This document shows, piece by piece, positions 22,788 through 31,569 of a stretch of DNA of 31,569 nucleotides. Both the position numbers and the translations under genes were made by a program. Each line of letters opens with the position of its first letter. Position 1 is the stretch's first letter. The notes beneath the pieces are model-generated. The model made no database searches and had not been told where the DNA came from. It was given only the letters and a program-made list of their open reading frames with translations. Origin of the DNA: JBDKGH01 sp039798265 (lineage in GTDB: Bacteria > Bacteroidota > Bacteroidia > Flavobacteriales_D > Sanyastnellaceae); contig JBDKGH010000071.1 in NCBI GenBank assembly GCA_039798265.1, forward strand, positions 1 through 31,569, in the 5' to 3' direction.

Positions 22788-23285
22788 ATGCGAATGCTTC
22801 AATTTTTATCTGTATCGAGTAAGGTTTATGCTATTGCGATGATACTATTGGCTGTAGGAGCAGCGAATTATTTTTATAGCCAAGGCAGTAAATTCGAAGT
22901 AGTCTCCGTGGCTTTGCTGATGCTCGTTCATGCGGTTTGTCAGTTAGTCTACTCATTTCACACCTCGATTTTACTGGATATGAAGGAGTTTGAAGAACAT
23001 AGCACCTTAGATAACGATATGCTTTTTGAGGTGGGTGAGTCAGAGGTCGTGTCTGTGGCTGGTTGGGCTGTGGCTATGGCGGTGGTGGCTTCTTTCGTTG
23101 AGTTGGGATTAGCATTAATGGGGATGAGGTATTTGGGTTTTATTTTTCAAATAGATTTTTCTAAAACACGCGAAGTTTTGGCGGGTTTAATCTTAGCGAT
23201 AGGATTGGTTGGCGGATTATCTAGCGCCTATTACAACGTGCGCACCTGGAATTTGAAACGGGTGAATACACGAAAAGGTGTTTAA
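22788..23285 (+). CDS. Four-helix integral membrane protein, function unknown
   Basis: This encodes 165 residues. Four hydrophobic stretches are visible at about residues 12-32, 38-58, 88-112 and 130-150. The connecting loop has the acidic stretch LLDMKEFEEHSTLDNDMLFEVGESE, and the basic tail ends LKRVNTRKGV. The arrangement is a helical pair, an acidic loop, then a second pair. It resembles many small uncharacterised Bacteroidota membrane proteins, often annotated as GldL-like or hypothetical. The homology is too weak to name. The ATG at 22788 is followed two codons later by a second ATG (22794), so the exact start is uncertain. It is divergent from the propeller operon and 57 bases ahead of the MORN gene, so co-transcription with it is likely. 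Confidence 0.72.
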   Translation: MRMLQFLSVSSKVYAIAMILLAVGAANYFYSQGSKFEVVSVALLMLVHAVCQLVYSFHTSILLDMKEFEEHSTLDNDMLFEVGESEVVSVAGWAVAMAVVASFVELGLALMGMRYLGFIFQIDFSKTREVLAGLILAIGLVGGLSSAYYNVRTWNLKRVNTRKGV

Positions 23286-23342
23286 AAGCGTTCGTTTGAT
23301 GATGCCTAGCATGTAGGTTAGGCAGGTATATTTGACGCTGTT

Positions 23343-24935
23343 ATGAGATCACTTCTTTTATTCTTTCTTCTTTTTACTTCTATGCACCTCATCGGGCAGC
23401 GTCAGGAGTATAAAGATTTTTATCCCAACGGAAAAGTTCGCAGTGAGGGTATCTATCAGCGCGGATTTGAAGATAGCCTTTGGCATTACTACTATGAAAC
23501 GGGGGTGTTGCAAGAGGCTACTAATTATCGCATGGGAAAATTGAATGGCAGTGTGATGCGCTATCACCCGAACGGTAAATTGATGGTGGAAGGTTATTTT
23601 AAGTGGGATAAGCAAGATAGCATCACCCGTGTTTTCACCGATACGGAAATAAAGCTGGAAGAAGGTCATTTTGCTAAAGGGTTGAAGATCGGTTTGTGGT
23701 ATACTTTTCAAGCCAATGGCGATTCGTTGAGCATCGAAAACTATACCGATACTGCCGTCTATTTAATGGCCTTTTGGCAGGGAAAGAAGAAGATCATTAT
23801 CGATGGTAACGGGGTGATTGAAGAACGATTTGAAAGCGGTAAACTCATGAACGCAACACGTTACATGGGAGGCTTGAAAAATGGACTGTTTGAAGCCTAT
23901 TATTCCTCAGGTAATATTCGTGAAAAAGGAAATTATTTGAATGGCAAAAAGGATGGCTCATGGGAAGAGCGTTTTCCCTCTAAGGAGTTGAAGAAAAGAG
24001 CGACCTATGTCGCCGGAACCTTATCGGGCAGTTATGAAGAGTGGTTTGAAAATGGTAAACCCAACGTCAAAGGCGAATATGCCAATGGGGTAAAAACGGG
24101 TTATTGGACGTGGTATTTGGAAGCAGGTGGTAAGGATATGGAAGGATCTTTTGAGGAGGATCTGCAACAGGGTGATTGGATATTTTGGTTTGCCAATGGT
24201 CAAAAAAATTATTGGGGCACCTACAAAAAAGGAAAGATGGATGGGCAATGGACCTATCAATATTGGGGGGGCGAAAAATGGAAAGAAGGATATTATAATG
24301 ACGGTGTGCGCAATGGGCCTTGGAAAGTATGGTATGAAAACGGACAATCGCTTCAAGAAGGTCAGTTCAAAGATGATAAAGAAGAGGGCACGTGGATTAG
24401 TCATTATGACAACGGAAAGATAAAAGACCAAGGCTCTTACACTAGCGGAAAGATGGCTGGAAAATGGGAGGGTTTTTATCCTAATGGAAGCAAGAATTAC
24501 ATGGGCGAATGGGCAGAGGATAAGAAAATAGGAACATGGGCTTATTGGAATGAAAAAGGAAAGCCGGAGAAATTTGAAACTTATAACGAAAAAGGAGAAT
24601 TGAATGGTCCTGCGGAGACTTACACTGAGAATGGTAAGTTAGAAAGTAAAGGGAATTACAAGGAAGGAAAACCAGACGGCGAATGGGAATACTTTTTCGA
24701 GAATGGAGGCAAGTTGCGCACCTGCACTTACAAGGAGGGGAAACTCAACGGGAAGTCTATTGTTTATTCGAATCGCGGTGGAATCAGTGAGGAGGCGAAC
24801 TATAAGAATAATCGTTTACACGGTATCTATATTCGATACGATGAGAAGACGGGTAAAGAAATGGCGAAATACAAGTATGAAGATGGAAAAGTGGTGAAGG
24901 TACTTGTTGGTCAGCCTATTCGTACGATGGAGTAA
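23343..24935 (+). CDS. Secreted MORN-like repeat protein
   Basis: This encodes 530 residues. MRSLLLFFLLFTSMHLIGQ is a signal peptide. Almost all the rest is a tandem array of roughly 20 units of about 23 residues of the MORN_2 (PF07661) type: N-G-K-x(3-5)-G-x-Y-x(2)-G-K-x(2)-G-x-W-x(2)-Y/W. Clear units include YANGVKTGYWTWY, YKKGKMDGQWTYQY, FKDDKEEGTWISHY and YKEGKPDGEWEYFF. The array makes a long beta-sheet solenoid. These proteins are abundant in Bacteroidota and have no settled function; some act in envelope contacts or as antitoxin-like partners. There is no T9SS domain, so it may stay in the periplasm. Its stop codon abuts the stop of the convergent pbpC gene. Confidence 0.9.
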   Translation: MRSLLLFFLLFTSMHLIGQRQEYKDFYPNGKVRSEGIYQRGFEDSLWHYYYETGVLQEATNYRMGKLNGSVMRYHPNGKLMVEGYFKWDKQDSITRVFTDTEIKLEEGHFAKGLKIGLWYTFQANGDSLSIENYTDTAVYLMAFWQGKKKIIIDGNGVIEERFESGKLMNATRYMGGLKNGLFEAYYSSGNIREKGNYLNGKKDGSWEERFPSKELKKRATYVAGTLSGSYEEWFENGKPNVKGEYANGVKTGYWTWYLEAGGKDMEGSFEEDLQQGDWIFWFANGQKNYWGTYKKGKMDGQWTYQYWGGEKWKEGYYNDGVRNGPWKVWYENGQSLQEGQFKDDKEEGTWISHYDNGKIKDQGSYTSGKMAGKWEGFYPNGSKNYMGEWAEDKKIGTWAYWNEKGKPEKFETYNEKGELNGPAETYTENGKLESKGNYKEGKPDGEWEYFFENGGKLRTCTYKEGKLNGKSIVYSNRGGISEEANYKNNRLHGIYIRYDEKTGKEMAKYKYEDGKVVKVLVGQPIRTME

Positions 24936-27287
24936 TTACTTGGCCACAACGTTTATTCTTTTTTCGAGTTGATTGCCACGATCATCAACCAATGTAAGTA
25001 TGTGCGAACCTGGAGTAGGATGTATCTCGAGTTGATGATTTTTCTTCGTTTCTCCAATAAATACATTATCGATATGCCAATATATGGTAGCATCGCTTAG
25101 CTCATGAGTAGCCTCTAGTACTACTTTTTCGTAGGTGCCTGCTAGGTTTTTAGGGATGTAAAGGGTAGAGTTTGATTTTGGATAAATCAGTCCTATGGGC
25201 GAACGATCGTTCGGTTGACAATTGGGGTCAAACGGAGGTGTAACTTTATACTCGGGATGATGGGATGCATAATAGTAAGCTTGAACAGGTGGTAAAATGA
25301 ACCACGGTACATTCTGCATTTCATAGGTATTGTAGCACGAGCTGTTCACTTGTAAATCTCCAGTAGCATTGAGGTGTATTATTTGATGATACCGGCAGGG
25401 TGTTGATTCTAATCCTTTGGTCGGAACATAAACGGTATCGCGCTCGGTGCAATAATCGGTAGCGAGCATGCCACTTTGACGGCACACTTCTGTTTCAGCG
25501 AGATCGTCGAAAGGTGTCTTGAACCATGAGCGGTTTGGTAAATAATCGAATACATCAAATAGAATAGGTGCCGCCGCTGTGAGCCCCGTTAATTCTGGAC
25601 GACCTTGACCGTCGGCATTTCCTACCCATACGCCTACTACATACTCTGGTGTGGTTCCTACTGCCCAAGCATCGCGATTACCGAAGCTAGTCCCTGTTTT
25701 CCATGCAATGGGTTGACCAGAGCTATAGGCTTCCCAACCCAACTCAGATTCGGGCCTGTTCACTTCGAGTAATGACTGATAAGTAGCGTATATAGCGCCG
25801 GCAGATAATAGGGGGTATTTTTCTTCTTCATTGGAACCGTTTTCGTGTTTGGTTAAAAACCGATCGGTGTAGGTGTTTTTATAATATTTTCCGCTGCTTT
25901 CGTAATACCGAACGAGCGTTCGACTCATAGAAGCATAGGCATGTGTAATATCCCATAAAGTTCCTTCTGCGCCACCGAGAATAATGGATAGTCCATAATG
26001 ATCTGCGGGTTGGTTGAGTGTACTGAGGGGCAATTTTTTTAAGAAATGATAAAATCGCGGATATCCATAATCACGCAGTAGAATAACGGAAGGGATGTTC
26101 AGAGACCGCGATAAAGCGCGATTAGCTGGTACGGCTCCATCAAAAGTTTCCGAGTAGTTTTGAGGAGCAAAACCATCGTATTCTATCGGGATGTCAGGAA
26201 TGAGTGTGTGAGGCAATATTCTTCCCTCTTGAAGCATTGCGGCGAATAAAAAGGGTTTTAATATACTTCCAGTGCTTCTTCGCGCTTGGATGATATCAAC
26301 CATGTTGCTATAGCGATTTTTGGCATCGCGGGTATTGCCTACGTAACTAATAACATTACCAGTTTTTACCTCAACAACGAGAATGGCGATATTGTGCACT
26401 TCATTGCTTTCTAATGTCGATAAATGGCGTTGGGCTATATCTGCTACTTGTGTTTGAAGATGAGGATCAATGGTGGTATAATGTCTTAGTCCTTTACCTT
26501 CTCGTTTTGTGAGATGTTGTAAAAGATGAGGAGCATGTTGCGGAAGCGGAAAGGGCTTTTGGGGGAGTGGTTCGAGAAAACTCAGTTCCACGGTTTCTTC
26601 ATCGATTAGTCCGTGGTGAAAAAGTTTTAGAAGCAAGCGGTTGCGTTTTTCTCTTAAACGGTCTTGGTTTTTTCCTGGAAAAATAAGAGAAGGCGCATTG
26701 GGTAATACGGCCAAGGTAGCCGATTCGGCCCACGATAATTGATCGGGAGATCGACCGAAATAACGCCATGCCGCTGCTTCTATTCCCACAACGTTTCCAC
26801 CATATGGAGCGTTATTGGCGTACATAGAAAGTATTTCGTCTTTACTGTAGGTGCATTCAAGACGAAGGGCCATAGTCATTTCCAATAACTTTTCTAATGA
26901 TGTTCTTGGTGGGTTTTTTCTACTAATTCGAATGACTTGCATGGTGAGCGTACTGCCTCCACTCACTACTTCGTTGCTTGAAATATTCTGTTTTAAAGCG
27001 CGAAAGATGGCTGGTAGGTAAATGCCATTATGATCGTAGAAATGCTCGTCTTCAAAATGAAGAAGAGCTTGTTTGAATTTGTAAGGGATGCTATCGCTGG
27101 TTGGGAATCGCCATTGACCATCTTCGGAAATAGTTGCACTCAAAAGGCTTCCGTCATTGGCTAAAACAACGGTGCTGCGTGCATCGATAAAGAGTTGTTT
27201 AGGAAGCAAAAAAATAAACCAGATCAATCCTCCGAGGAAGATTAATCTGGCTATCCATTTTCTGTTTACCAATGCGATGCGTTTCAT
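24936..27287 (-). CDS. pbpC: Penicillin-binding protein 1C (glycosyltransferase/transpeptidase)
   Basis: This encodes 783 residues. A membrane anchor at about 12-30 is followed by the GT51 transglycosylase: LLHFEDEHFYDHNGI (catalytic Glu79) and GGSTLTMQVIR (110-120). The transpeptidase has STGSILKPF (nucleophile Ser341, Lys344), SLN (395-397) and AWKTGTSFGNRDAWAVG (KTG motif). The last 90 or so residues match the BiPBP_C domain. It polymerises and crosslinks peptidoglycan at the inner membrane. It follows the alpha-2-macroglobulin gene with no spacer base (stop 27288-27290, start 27287), the arrangement known from E. coli yfhM-pbpC. That pairing is thought to join protease defence to wall repair. 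Confidence 0.97.
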   Translation of the reverse strand: MKRIALVNRKWIARLIFLGGLIWFIFLLPKQLFIDARSTVVLANDGSLLSATISEDGQWRFPTSDSIPYKFKQALLHFEDEHFYDHNGIYLPAIFRALKQNISSNEVVSGGSTLTMQVIRISRKNPPRTSLEKLLEMTMALRLECTYSKDEILSMYANNAPYGGNVVGIEAAAWRYFGRSPDQLSWAESATLAVLPNAPSLIFPGKNQDRLREKRNRLLLKLFHHGLIDEETVELSFLEPLPQKPFPLPQHAPHLLQHLTKREGKGLRHYTTIDPHLQTQVADIAQRHLSTLESNEVHNIAILVVEVKTGNVISYVGNTRDAKNRYSNMVDIIQARRSTGSILKPFLFAAMLQEGRILPHTLIPDIPIEYDGFAPQNYSETFDGAVPANRALSRSLNIPSVILLRDYGYPRFYHFLKKLPLSTLNQPADHYGLSIILGGAEGTLWDITHAYASMSRTLVRYYESSGKYYKNTYTDRFLTKHENGSNEEEKYPLLSAGAIYATYQSLLEVNRPESELGWEAYSSGQPIAWKTGTSFGNRDAWAVGTTPEYVVGVWVGNADGQGRPELTGLTAAAPILFDVFDYLPNRSWFKTPFDDLAETEVCRQSGMLATDYCTERDTVYVPTKGLESTPCRYHQIIHLNATGDLQVNSSCYNTYEMQNVPWFILPPVQAYYYASHHPEYKVTPPFDPNCQPNDRSPIGLIYPKSNSTLYIPKNLAGTYEKVVLEATHELSDATIYWHIDNVFIGETKKNHQLEIHPTPGSHILTLVDDRGNQLEKRINVVAK

Positions 27288-30200
27288 TTATTTTGATGCG
27301 AGTGAACTTCCATTCACTACTTCAATCCAACGACCTTTGGTTCGGGCATTTATGGAAGAATCGTACATCGCTTCGCAATTAACCCCGGCCAAATAGAATC
27401 TTCCGAGGTAGGCTGCTGTCAGTTTCATGCGATAGGTGACACTGGTTTTTTGTACTAGGTCAAAATAGTAACTTACGCGGTCATCACGGATATCTTGATA
27501 GGTAGCAACATCTGATTTCATGGCGCCGGCATTGGTTTCCATGCGGCTATTGATGATTTCCCAGCCACTGGGGAACATTTCTGTAAGCGCCAGTTCATCG
27601 TATTTAGGACCAAGGCCATTGTGCGCAACGGTGACATTAGCATAAAAATCGGTGCCTTGCTCTAGACGGCCTACATCAATGGAATTGCCTTTGATGTCGG
27701 TATAATCGACTTTTATGATGAGACCATTAGCGGAGGGTGTTTCGTTGCCTATGGTTGGTTTTCCGCGCAGGATGAGACGTGCGTACATCACTCCTGTTGA
27801 TGTGTTTTTGACCGATAGATTGTTACCACTAGATTTAGCAGAAAGTACTTCACTAACATAAGGGCGCTGTGAAGTTTTTTCTACTGCTGTTTTGCCATTA
27901 AGGGTATAAACAAACTTGACGTTTTTACCTTGCTGTCCACCCGCATATTTTGAAATGGCTAGCAAGCCATAAGCCGTTGTTTGTGTGCTACACCAATCTG
28001 GCGAACTGAGTTTTTTCGAAAGTTCTTGCACCAATTTGCCAGCTTTAGCGCGGTCGTCGAGTAGAGCAAGTGTTTCGATGATCATAGCCTCATCGCGCCA
28101 TTCTGTGCCGTAAGTGTAGTCCAAATCAGTGTACGGTGCGATGACTGTACTTAACGATTTAACTAAAGTTTGGGCTGTTGTTTTTTGCCCCGCTAATACA
28201 TAGGCAGCAGCGAGTCGCCATTTAGCTGCAATGCTCAAATTGGGTTGTTCTTTCAATCTATTCATTGCGCCCATTTCCGCTTTTCCGGCTAAGGCCAGTG
28301 TGTACAATCGATAGGCTTGATTGAGATCGGACATTTGCCAATAGATATTACCGCTGTTGGCCGCCATTGGGCGCCAATTGAGGGCTGATCTTTTTTGGTA
28401 TTCAACCCATTTACTTTCAAAACCACTCGGTAGAGTATATCCTTTCGCTTTTGCTTCAAGCATAAAGTGACCGGCATAGGTGCTGCCCCATTCATCTTCT
28501 TGAGTTTCACCAGGCCAATAACTTAAACCTCCGTTTTTCGTTTGGAATTTGTTGAGGCGATTGATAGCGGCCTTGATGTTTTCAGCGGCCTTCACTTTTT
28601 CCTTATCGCTCATGTCAATTACATCGGCCAAGTAGAGTTGTGGGAAAGCGCCACTCGTGGTTTGTTCAATGCAGCCATGAGGATATTCGAGCAAATATTT
28701 CAATCGTCGTCCGAAATCGACCGGAGGTAATCCGCTTAATTCGAGCACGGCTGTTTGAGTGCCGGCCATTCCAATTAGATCGAAAGGTGTTTTCCAAGTT
28801 TGCCCGGCATCGACTACGGATTGGATGATATCGGTATTGAATGCGTTTGGATTTCGCACATCGATTTCTATTTCGTATGTGCTTTTGAAATTGCCAGAAC
28901 TCACTGTTACTTTTACTTTTCCAACGCCTTCTTTTTCGGCTACTTTCAGTCCATAGTTGACCACTTGATCACCCGGTTCAGTGAAGCGAATACTTTGTGT
29001 GCCGTTGCCTTGTAGTTTCAACAGCTCGTTTGGTTCAACGGTTACTTTTACATCTTTAATGTTTTTATCCATGGCAAAAACATTCACGGGCAGCTTTACT
29101 TCTTCACCCGGGCTAAGCGTGCGGGGAAGGGTGGCGAGCACCATGAGAGGTTTTTTTACAGGAACAGATTTTTCTGCGTTCCCATAAGCCAAGTCTTTTC
29201 CAGCCACAACCATTACGCGCACTGCTCCTACGTAGTTGGGCATATCGAAGGTGTGCTTTTTCGATTGACCTGCATTCACTGTGAATGGGCCGGCATAGAT
29301 GACAACAGGTTTGAAGCGGTTAGCGCGATTCTTTGCTTTTCCGTTTCCTTCATCGGATCCGCCTACACTTAATAGTTTTTCTAATTTGGAACCATAAGCA
29401 CCAATTACTTGATCGTACATATCGAAGGTATTGACACCAAGCGCTTCACGCGCGTAGAAATAGTTCCACGGATCGGGAGTTTTGAAACGCGTAAGATCGA
29501 GTAAACCTTCGTCAACAATGGCAAGGGTATAGGTCATGGCTTTACCACTTTTTTCGGATACTGTGACATCAAATGTTTTCTCAGGCTCGAGTTCATTTTT
29601 CATTGTGATCACCGGACTCAAATGCGAACTAGGATTTTCTACGAACAGAGGAGTTACACCATACAACCGAATGGGCATATCATTGGCCGTTTGGTTATGC
29701 GGTTGTACGAGGGTAACATTGACGTAGGCATTTGGCGTCATGTTTTCTTTTGTTTTGAACGTAAATGACGTAGTAGGTTTTGACGTTTTTACCCAATGTG
29801 TTTCTAGCACGCGAGTGCCATTTTCGATGGAGATAAGAGCACGACCTATACCTGAACTAGGAAAAGTTACAGTACATTCTTCACCGAGGTTGTATTTGTC
29901 TTTATTCGTGTTGACCACAAGCATGCTAGCGCCACCGGGGTTTTCGGTTTGGGCGCGGCCAGCCCATCCGGGCCAATCGACATATACCGTTTTCCCAGCA
30001 GTGTGGCCGCTTTCGGTGTCTTGTATTTGCACGAGATAGCGACCCCAGTCGGGATATTTAACTTGGAATTTAAAGCTTCCGCGGCCATCTGTACCAGAAC
30101 CGAATGATCCTTCGGCTATAGGCGTTGCACTTTCATCTCCTACGAAATTGACAAAGTCATCCGAATTTTTTTCCCACCACCAGCGCCATTGTACTTTGTA

Positions 30201-31569
30201 AACTTTCCAAGTTAGGTTGCTGCGCTTGGCAGGTTTACCGTTGGCATCAACGGTCATCACTTCTACTTTGTGATCAGTATCCGTGAGGAGCATTCCTCTT
30301 TCCGCGTCGCCTTTGGGAAGTTTTAATCCTACAAAATGGGTGTAAGGAGCATAGGGGATGGAGAATCGATCGACTGAAAAGTCGCCACCTTCCTCAAAAA
30401 CTTTCACATTGAAATTCGCATTCACCATACCAGGAGCGATACCGTCTAATTGGATATTCATGCCCACATTGGCTTCCCCTTGTGCATTGATTTGACCATC
30501 AAAAATGACTTGTTCTTCCGGAACAAAAGAGGTAGTAGGATCGTCGAAATAATAGTCTTTGTAACGATCGAATACTGTGGTGGTACGGCTAAAAGTGGCT
30601 GTAATGTTAGCCTTTAAGTTTTTGGCTGTAGCGCCGTGGAGCCATTTTGCAGAGAGCTTTCCACTGAGTGATTGGTCGAGAGCAGTGATTTTTTCTTTAC
30701 CAAAATCGAGAGCTAATTTCAACCGGTTTGGTTTGATGGTTTCGACTTTGATGGTTTTAGAGAAGGTAGCACCTCCAACCCGAACATTGGCTTGATAGTT
30801 TCCTGTTTCGGCATCGGCGTCAGTTTTACATGTGAAGCGATAGAAGCCATTCTCTCCTTTACTCTTTACCATTTTTTGAACAACTTGACCACGAGGGTTG
30901 ATTAGTTCAAATTGGACAGGGTGATTTTCGGGAAGTGTTTTTTGTTTGTCTTCTAGCATGAACGATACAAACAGCGAATCGCCTGGACGCCATACTCCGC
31001 GCTCTCCATAGATAAATCCTTTTAGCCCTTTTTCAGTTGCCGTTCCGGTTACATCAAATGTGCTCAGCGAAAGGGCGTGTCCACCGTCTAATTTCAGGTA
31101 TCCACGTTGTTTGTCTTTTTTCGCGACTAAAAGAAAGGGAACACCGTCCACTTTTTCGAGTTGAGCCTCTCCTTTGGAATCGGTAGTTACAGAGGCGAGT
31201 ACTTGTTGCTGAAAGTTCAGCACTTCGAGTGTTACACCAGATAATGGTTCGGTGGTGCGCAAATCGGAAACAAAGAATCGCATTGATCGGTCATTACCAC
31301 TTTTAGTGATGATACCGATGTTAGAGGCGAGAATGTTTTTGCCTACGGCTTTTCTGTTTTTGTAATAGGCCGGATCGCACGGATTGTCCTGATTGTTCCA
31401 ATCGTAGTAATCTTCGTAATATTCATCGTAGCCATAGTCTTCATAAAAATCCCAATAGCTGAATTCATTTTCCGCATCGGCCTCATCTTCTGTGGATGTC
31501 ATGCCGTCGTTTTCTTCTTCTTCAGTGGATGTGCCATCACAATGGTAAAGACTATACGACCTTTTAAAA
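27288..31569 (-). CDS. Bacterial alpha-2-macroglobulin, C-terminal portion (5' end outside window)
   Basis: The frame is open to the right edge, so the start lies beyond 31569. An internal ATG at 31502 is not a real start because the frame continues upstream through FKRSYSLYHCDG. At least 1427 residues are present. Macroglobulin-like beta domains come first (RFFVSDLRTTEPLSG, GYLKLDGGHALS, RGVWRPGDSLFVSF), then the A2M domain with VDEGLLDLTRFKTPDPWNYFYAREAL. The thioester sequence GCIEQT follows, encoded at 28659-28676, and then a helical toroid domain. Cys and Gln of the thioester are both retained, so covalent trapping of proteases is predicted. It is probably a periplasmic lipoprotein, but the signal is not in view. 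An odd Tyr/Asp/Glu-rich segment lies at about 31397-31550. It abuts pbpC. Confidence 0.96.
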   Translation of the reverse strand, partial: FKRSYSLYHCDGTSTEEEENDGMTSTEDEADAENEFSYWDFYEDYGYDEYYEDYYDWNNQDNPCDPAYYKNRKAVGKNILASNIGIITKSGNDRSMRFFVSDLRTTEPLSGVTLEVLNFQQQVLASVTTDSKGEAQLEKVDGVPFLLVAKKDKQRGYLKLDGGHALSLSTFDVTGTATEKGLKGFIYGERGVWRPGDSLFVSFMLEDKQKTLPENHPVQFELINPRGQVVQKMVKSKGENGFYRFTCKTDADAETGNYQANVRVGGATFSKTIKVETIKPNRLKLALDFGKEKITALDQSLSGKLSAKWLHGATAKNLKANITATFSRTTTVFDRYKDYYFDDPTTSFVPEEQVIFDGQINAQGEANVGMNIQLDGIAPGMVNANFNVKVFEEGGDFSVDRFSIPYAPYTHFVGLKLPKGDAERGMLLTDTDHKVEVMTVDANGKPAKRSNLTWKVYKVQWRWWWEKNSDDFVNFVGDESATPIAEGSFGSGTDGRGSFKFQVKYPDWGRYLVQIQDTESGHTAGKTVYVDWPGWAGRAQTENPGGASMLVVNTNKDKYNLGEECTVTFPSSGIGRALISIENGTRVLETHWVKTSKPTTSFTFKTKENMTPNAYVNVTLVQPHNQTANDMPIRLYGVTPLFVENPSSHLSPVITMKNELEPEKTFDVTVSEKSGKAMTYTLAIVDEGLLDLTRFKTPDPWNYFYAREALGVNTFDMYDQVIGAYGSKLEKLLSVGGSDEGNGKAKNRANRFKPVVIYAGPFTVNAGQSKKHTFDMPNYVGAVRVMVVAGKDLAYGNAEKSVPVKKPLMVLATLPRTLSPGEEVKLPVNVFAMDKNIKDVKVTVEPNELLKLQGNGTQSIRFTEPGDQVVNYGLKVAEKEGVGKVKVTVSSGNFKSTYEIEIDVRNPNAFNTDIIQSVVDAGQTWKTPFDLIGMAGTQTAVLELSGLPPVDFGRRLKYLLEYPHGCIEQTTSGAFPQLYLADVIDMSDKEKVKAAENIKAAINRLNKFQTKNGGLSYWPGETQEDEWGSTYAGHFMLEAKAKGYTLPSGFESKWVEYQKRSALNWRPMAANSGNIYWQMSDLNQAYRLYTLALAGKAEMGAMNRLKEQPNLSIAAKWRLAAAYVLAGQKTTAQTLVKSLSTVIAPYTDLDYTYGTEWRDEAMIIETLALLDDRAKAGKLVQELSKKLSSPDWCSTQTTAYGLLAISKYAGGQQGKNVKFVYTLNGKTAVEKTSQRPYVSEVLSAKSSGNNLSVKNTSTGVMYARLILRGKPTIGNETPSANGLIIKVDYTDIKGNSIDVGRLEQGTDFYANVTVAHNGLGPKYDELALTEMFPSGWEIINSRMETNAGAMKSDVATYQDIRDDRVSYYFDLVQKTSVTYRMKLTAAYLGRFYLAGVNCEAMYDSSINARTKGRWIEVVNGSSLASK
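31397..31550 (-). other. Acidic and tyrosine-rich low-complexity segment in the macroglobulin
   Basis: The minus-strand frame reads as a run of Glu (EEEE), then TSTEDEADAENEF, then tyrosine-acid clusters such as YEDYGYDEYYEDYYDW. It lies just before NPCDPAYYKNRKA and the macroglobulin domains. It is probably an exposed flexible linker. Whether it is conserved cannot be seen. Confidence 0.75.

Noticed and set aside
24021..24431. Minus-strand 136-codon frame inside the MORN gene
   Set aside because: Repetitive composition of the MORN array keeps the opposite frame open. The translation is just Ile/Pro/Phe-rich low complexity.
1..31569. CRISPR arrays, prophage, insertion-sequence genes, toxin-antitoxin or defence operons
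   Set aside because: I found no regularly spaced repeats, transposase, integrase or known defence domains. All long frames are accounted for by the listed genes.

Overview
This window is a piece of a Bacteroidota chromosome, most likely class Flavobacteriia. The evidence is the combination of type IX secretion (T9SS) C-terminal sorting domains, the short promoter motif TANNTTTG ahead of several genes, the weakness of Shine-Dalgarno sites at many starts, and typical genes of the phylum: bifunctional PGI/PMI, an alpha-2-macroglobulin/pbpC pair and a cytophagalysin-type M43 protease. There is no rRNA marker, so the genus is not called. Base composition is fairly even, and I see no phage, integrase, transposase gene or CRISPR array.

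Layout. 1-1652 (-): N-terminal 550 residues of DNA polymerase I, running off the left edge. 1691-4320 (+): two overlapping integral-membrane genes, an unassigned polytopic protein and a GT39-like glycosyltransferase. 4283-7295 (-): leucyl aminopeptidase, pdxA and rlmH as one unit. 7365-9440 (-): secreted M43 metalloprotease with PKD and T9SS domains, with its own terminator. 9441-9992: a 552-base gap holding what I consider the best discovery candidate, a structured RNA of about 320 nt on the minus strand whose 5' part folds as a class-II (tRNA-Leu-like) tRNA with a giant variable arm and no usable anticodon loop. It has a TANNTTTG promoter and a strong terminator. Divergent from it is an Lrp/AsnC regulator (9993-10466), followed by lepA and acs (+).

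14569-17874: two inverted copies of a roughly 60-bp palindromic repeat bracket a small lipoprotein gene (+), the lipB and PGI/PMI genes (-) and a DUF3108 gene (+). 18007-22674 (-): an apparent operon of a T9SS-exported BNR/sortilin-like beta-propeller protein, an esterase and a RidA-family protein. 22788-24935 (+): a four-helix membrane protein and a secreted MORN-like repeat protein. 24936-31569 (-): a bacterial alpha-2-macroglobulin (5' end outside the window) immediately followed by pbpC, with no intervening base.

Most genes are housekeeping (replication/repair, ribosome maintenance, B6, lipoate, acetate activation) or envelope/secretion functions. Nothing resembles a known defence island. 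The novel-biology candidate is the tRNA-like RNA, which may be a free small RNA or the attenuated leader of the protease gene that lies downstream on the same strand. All functional calls rest on motifs read by eye; no database search was possible.
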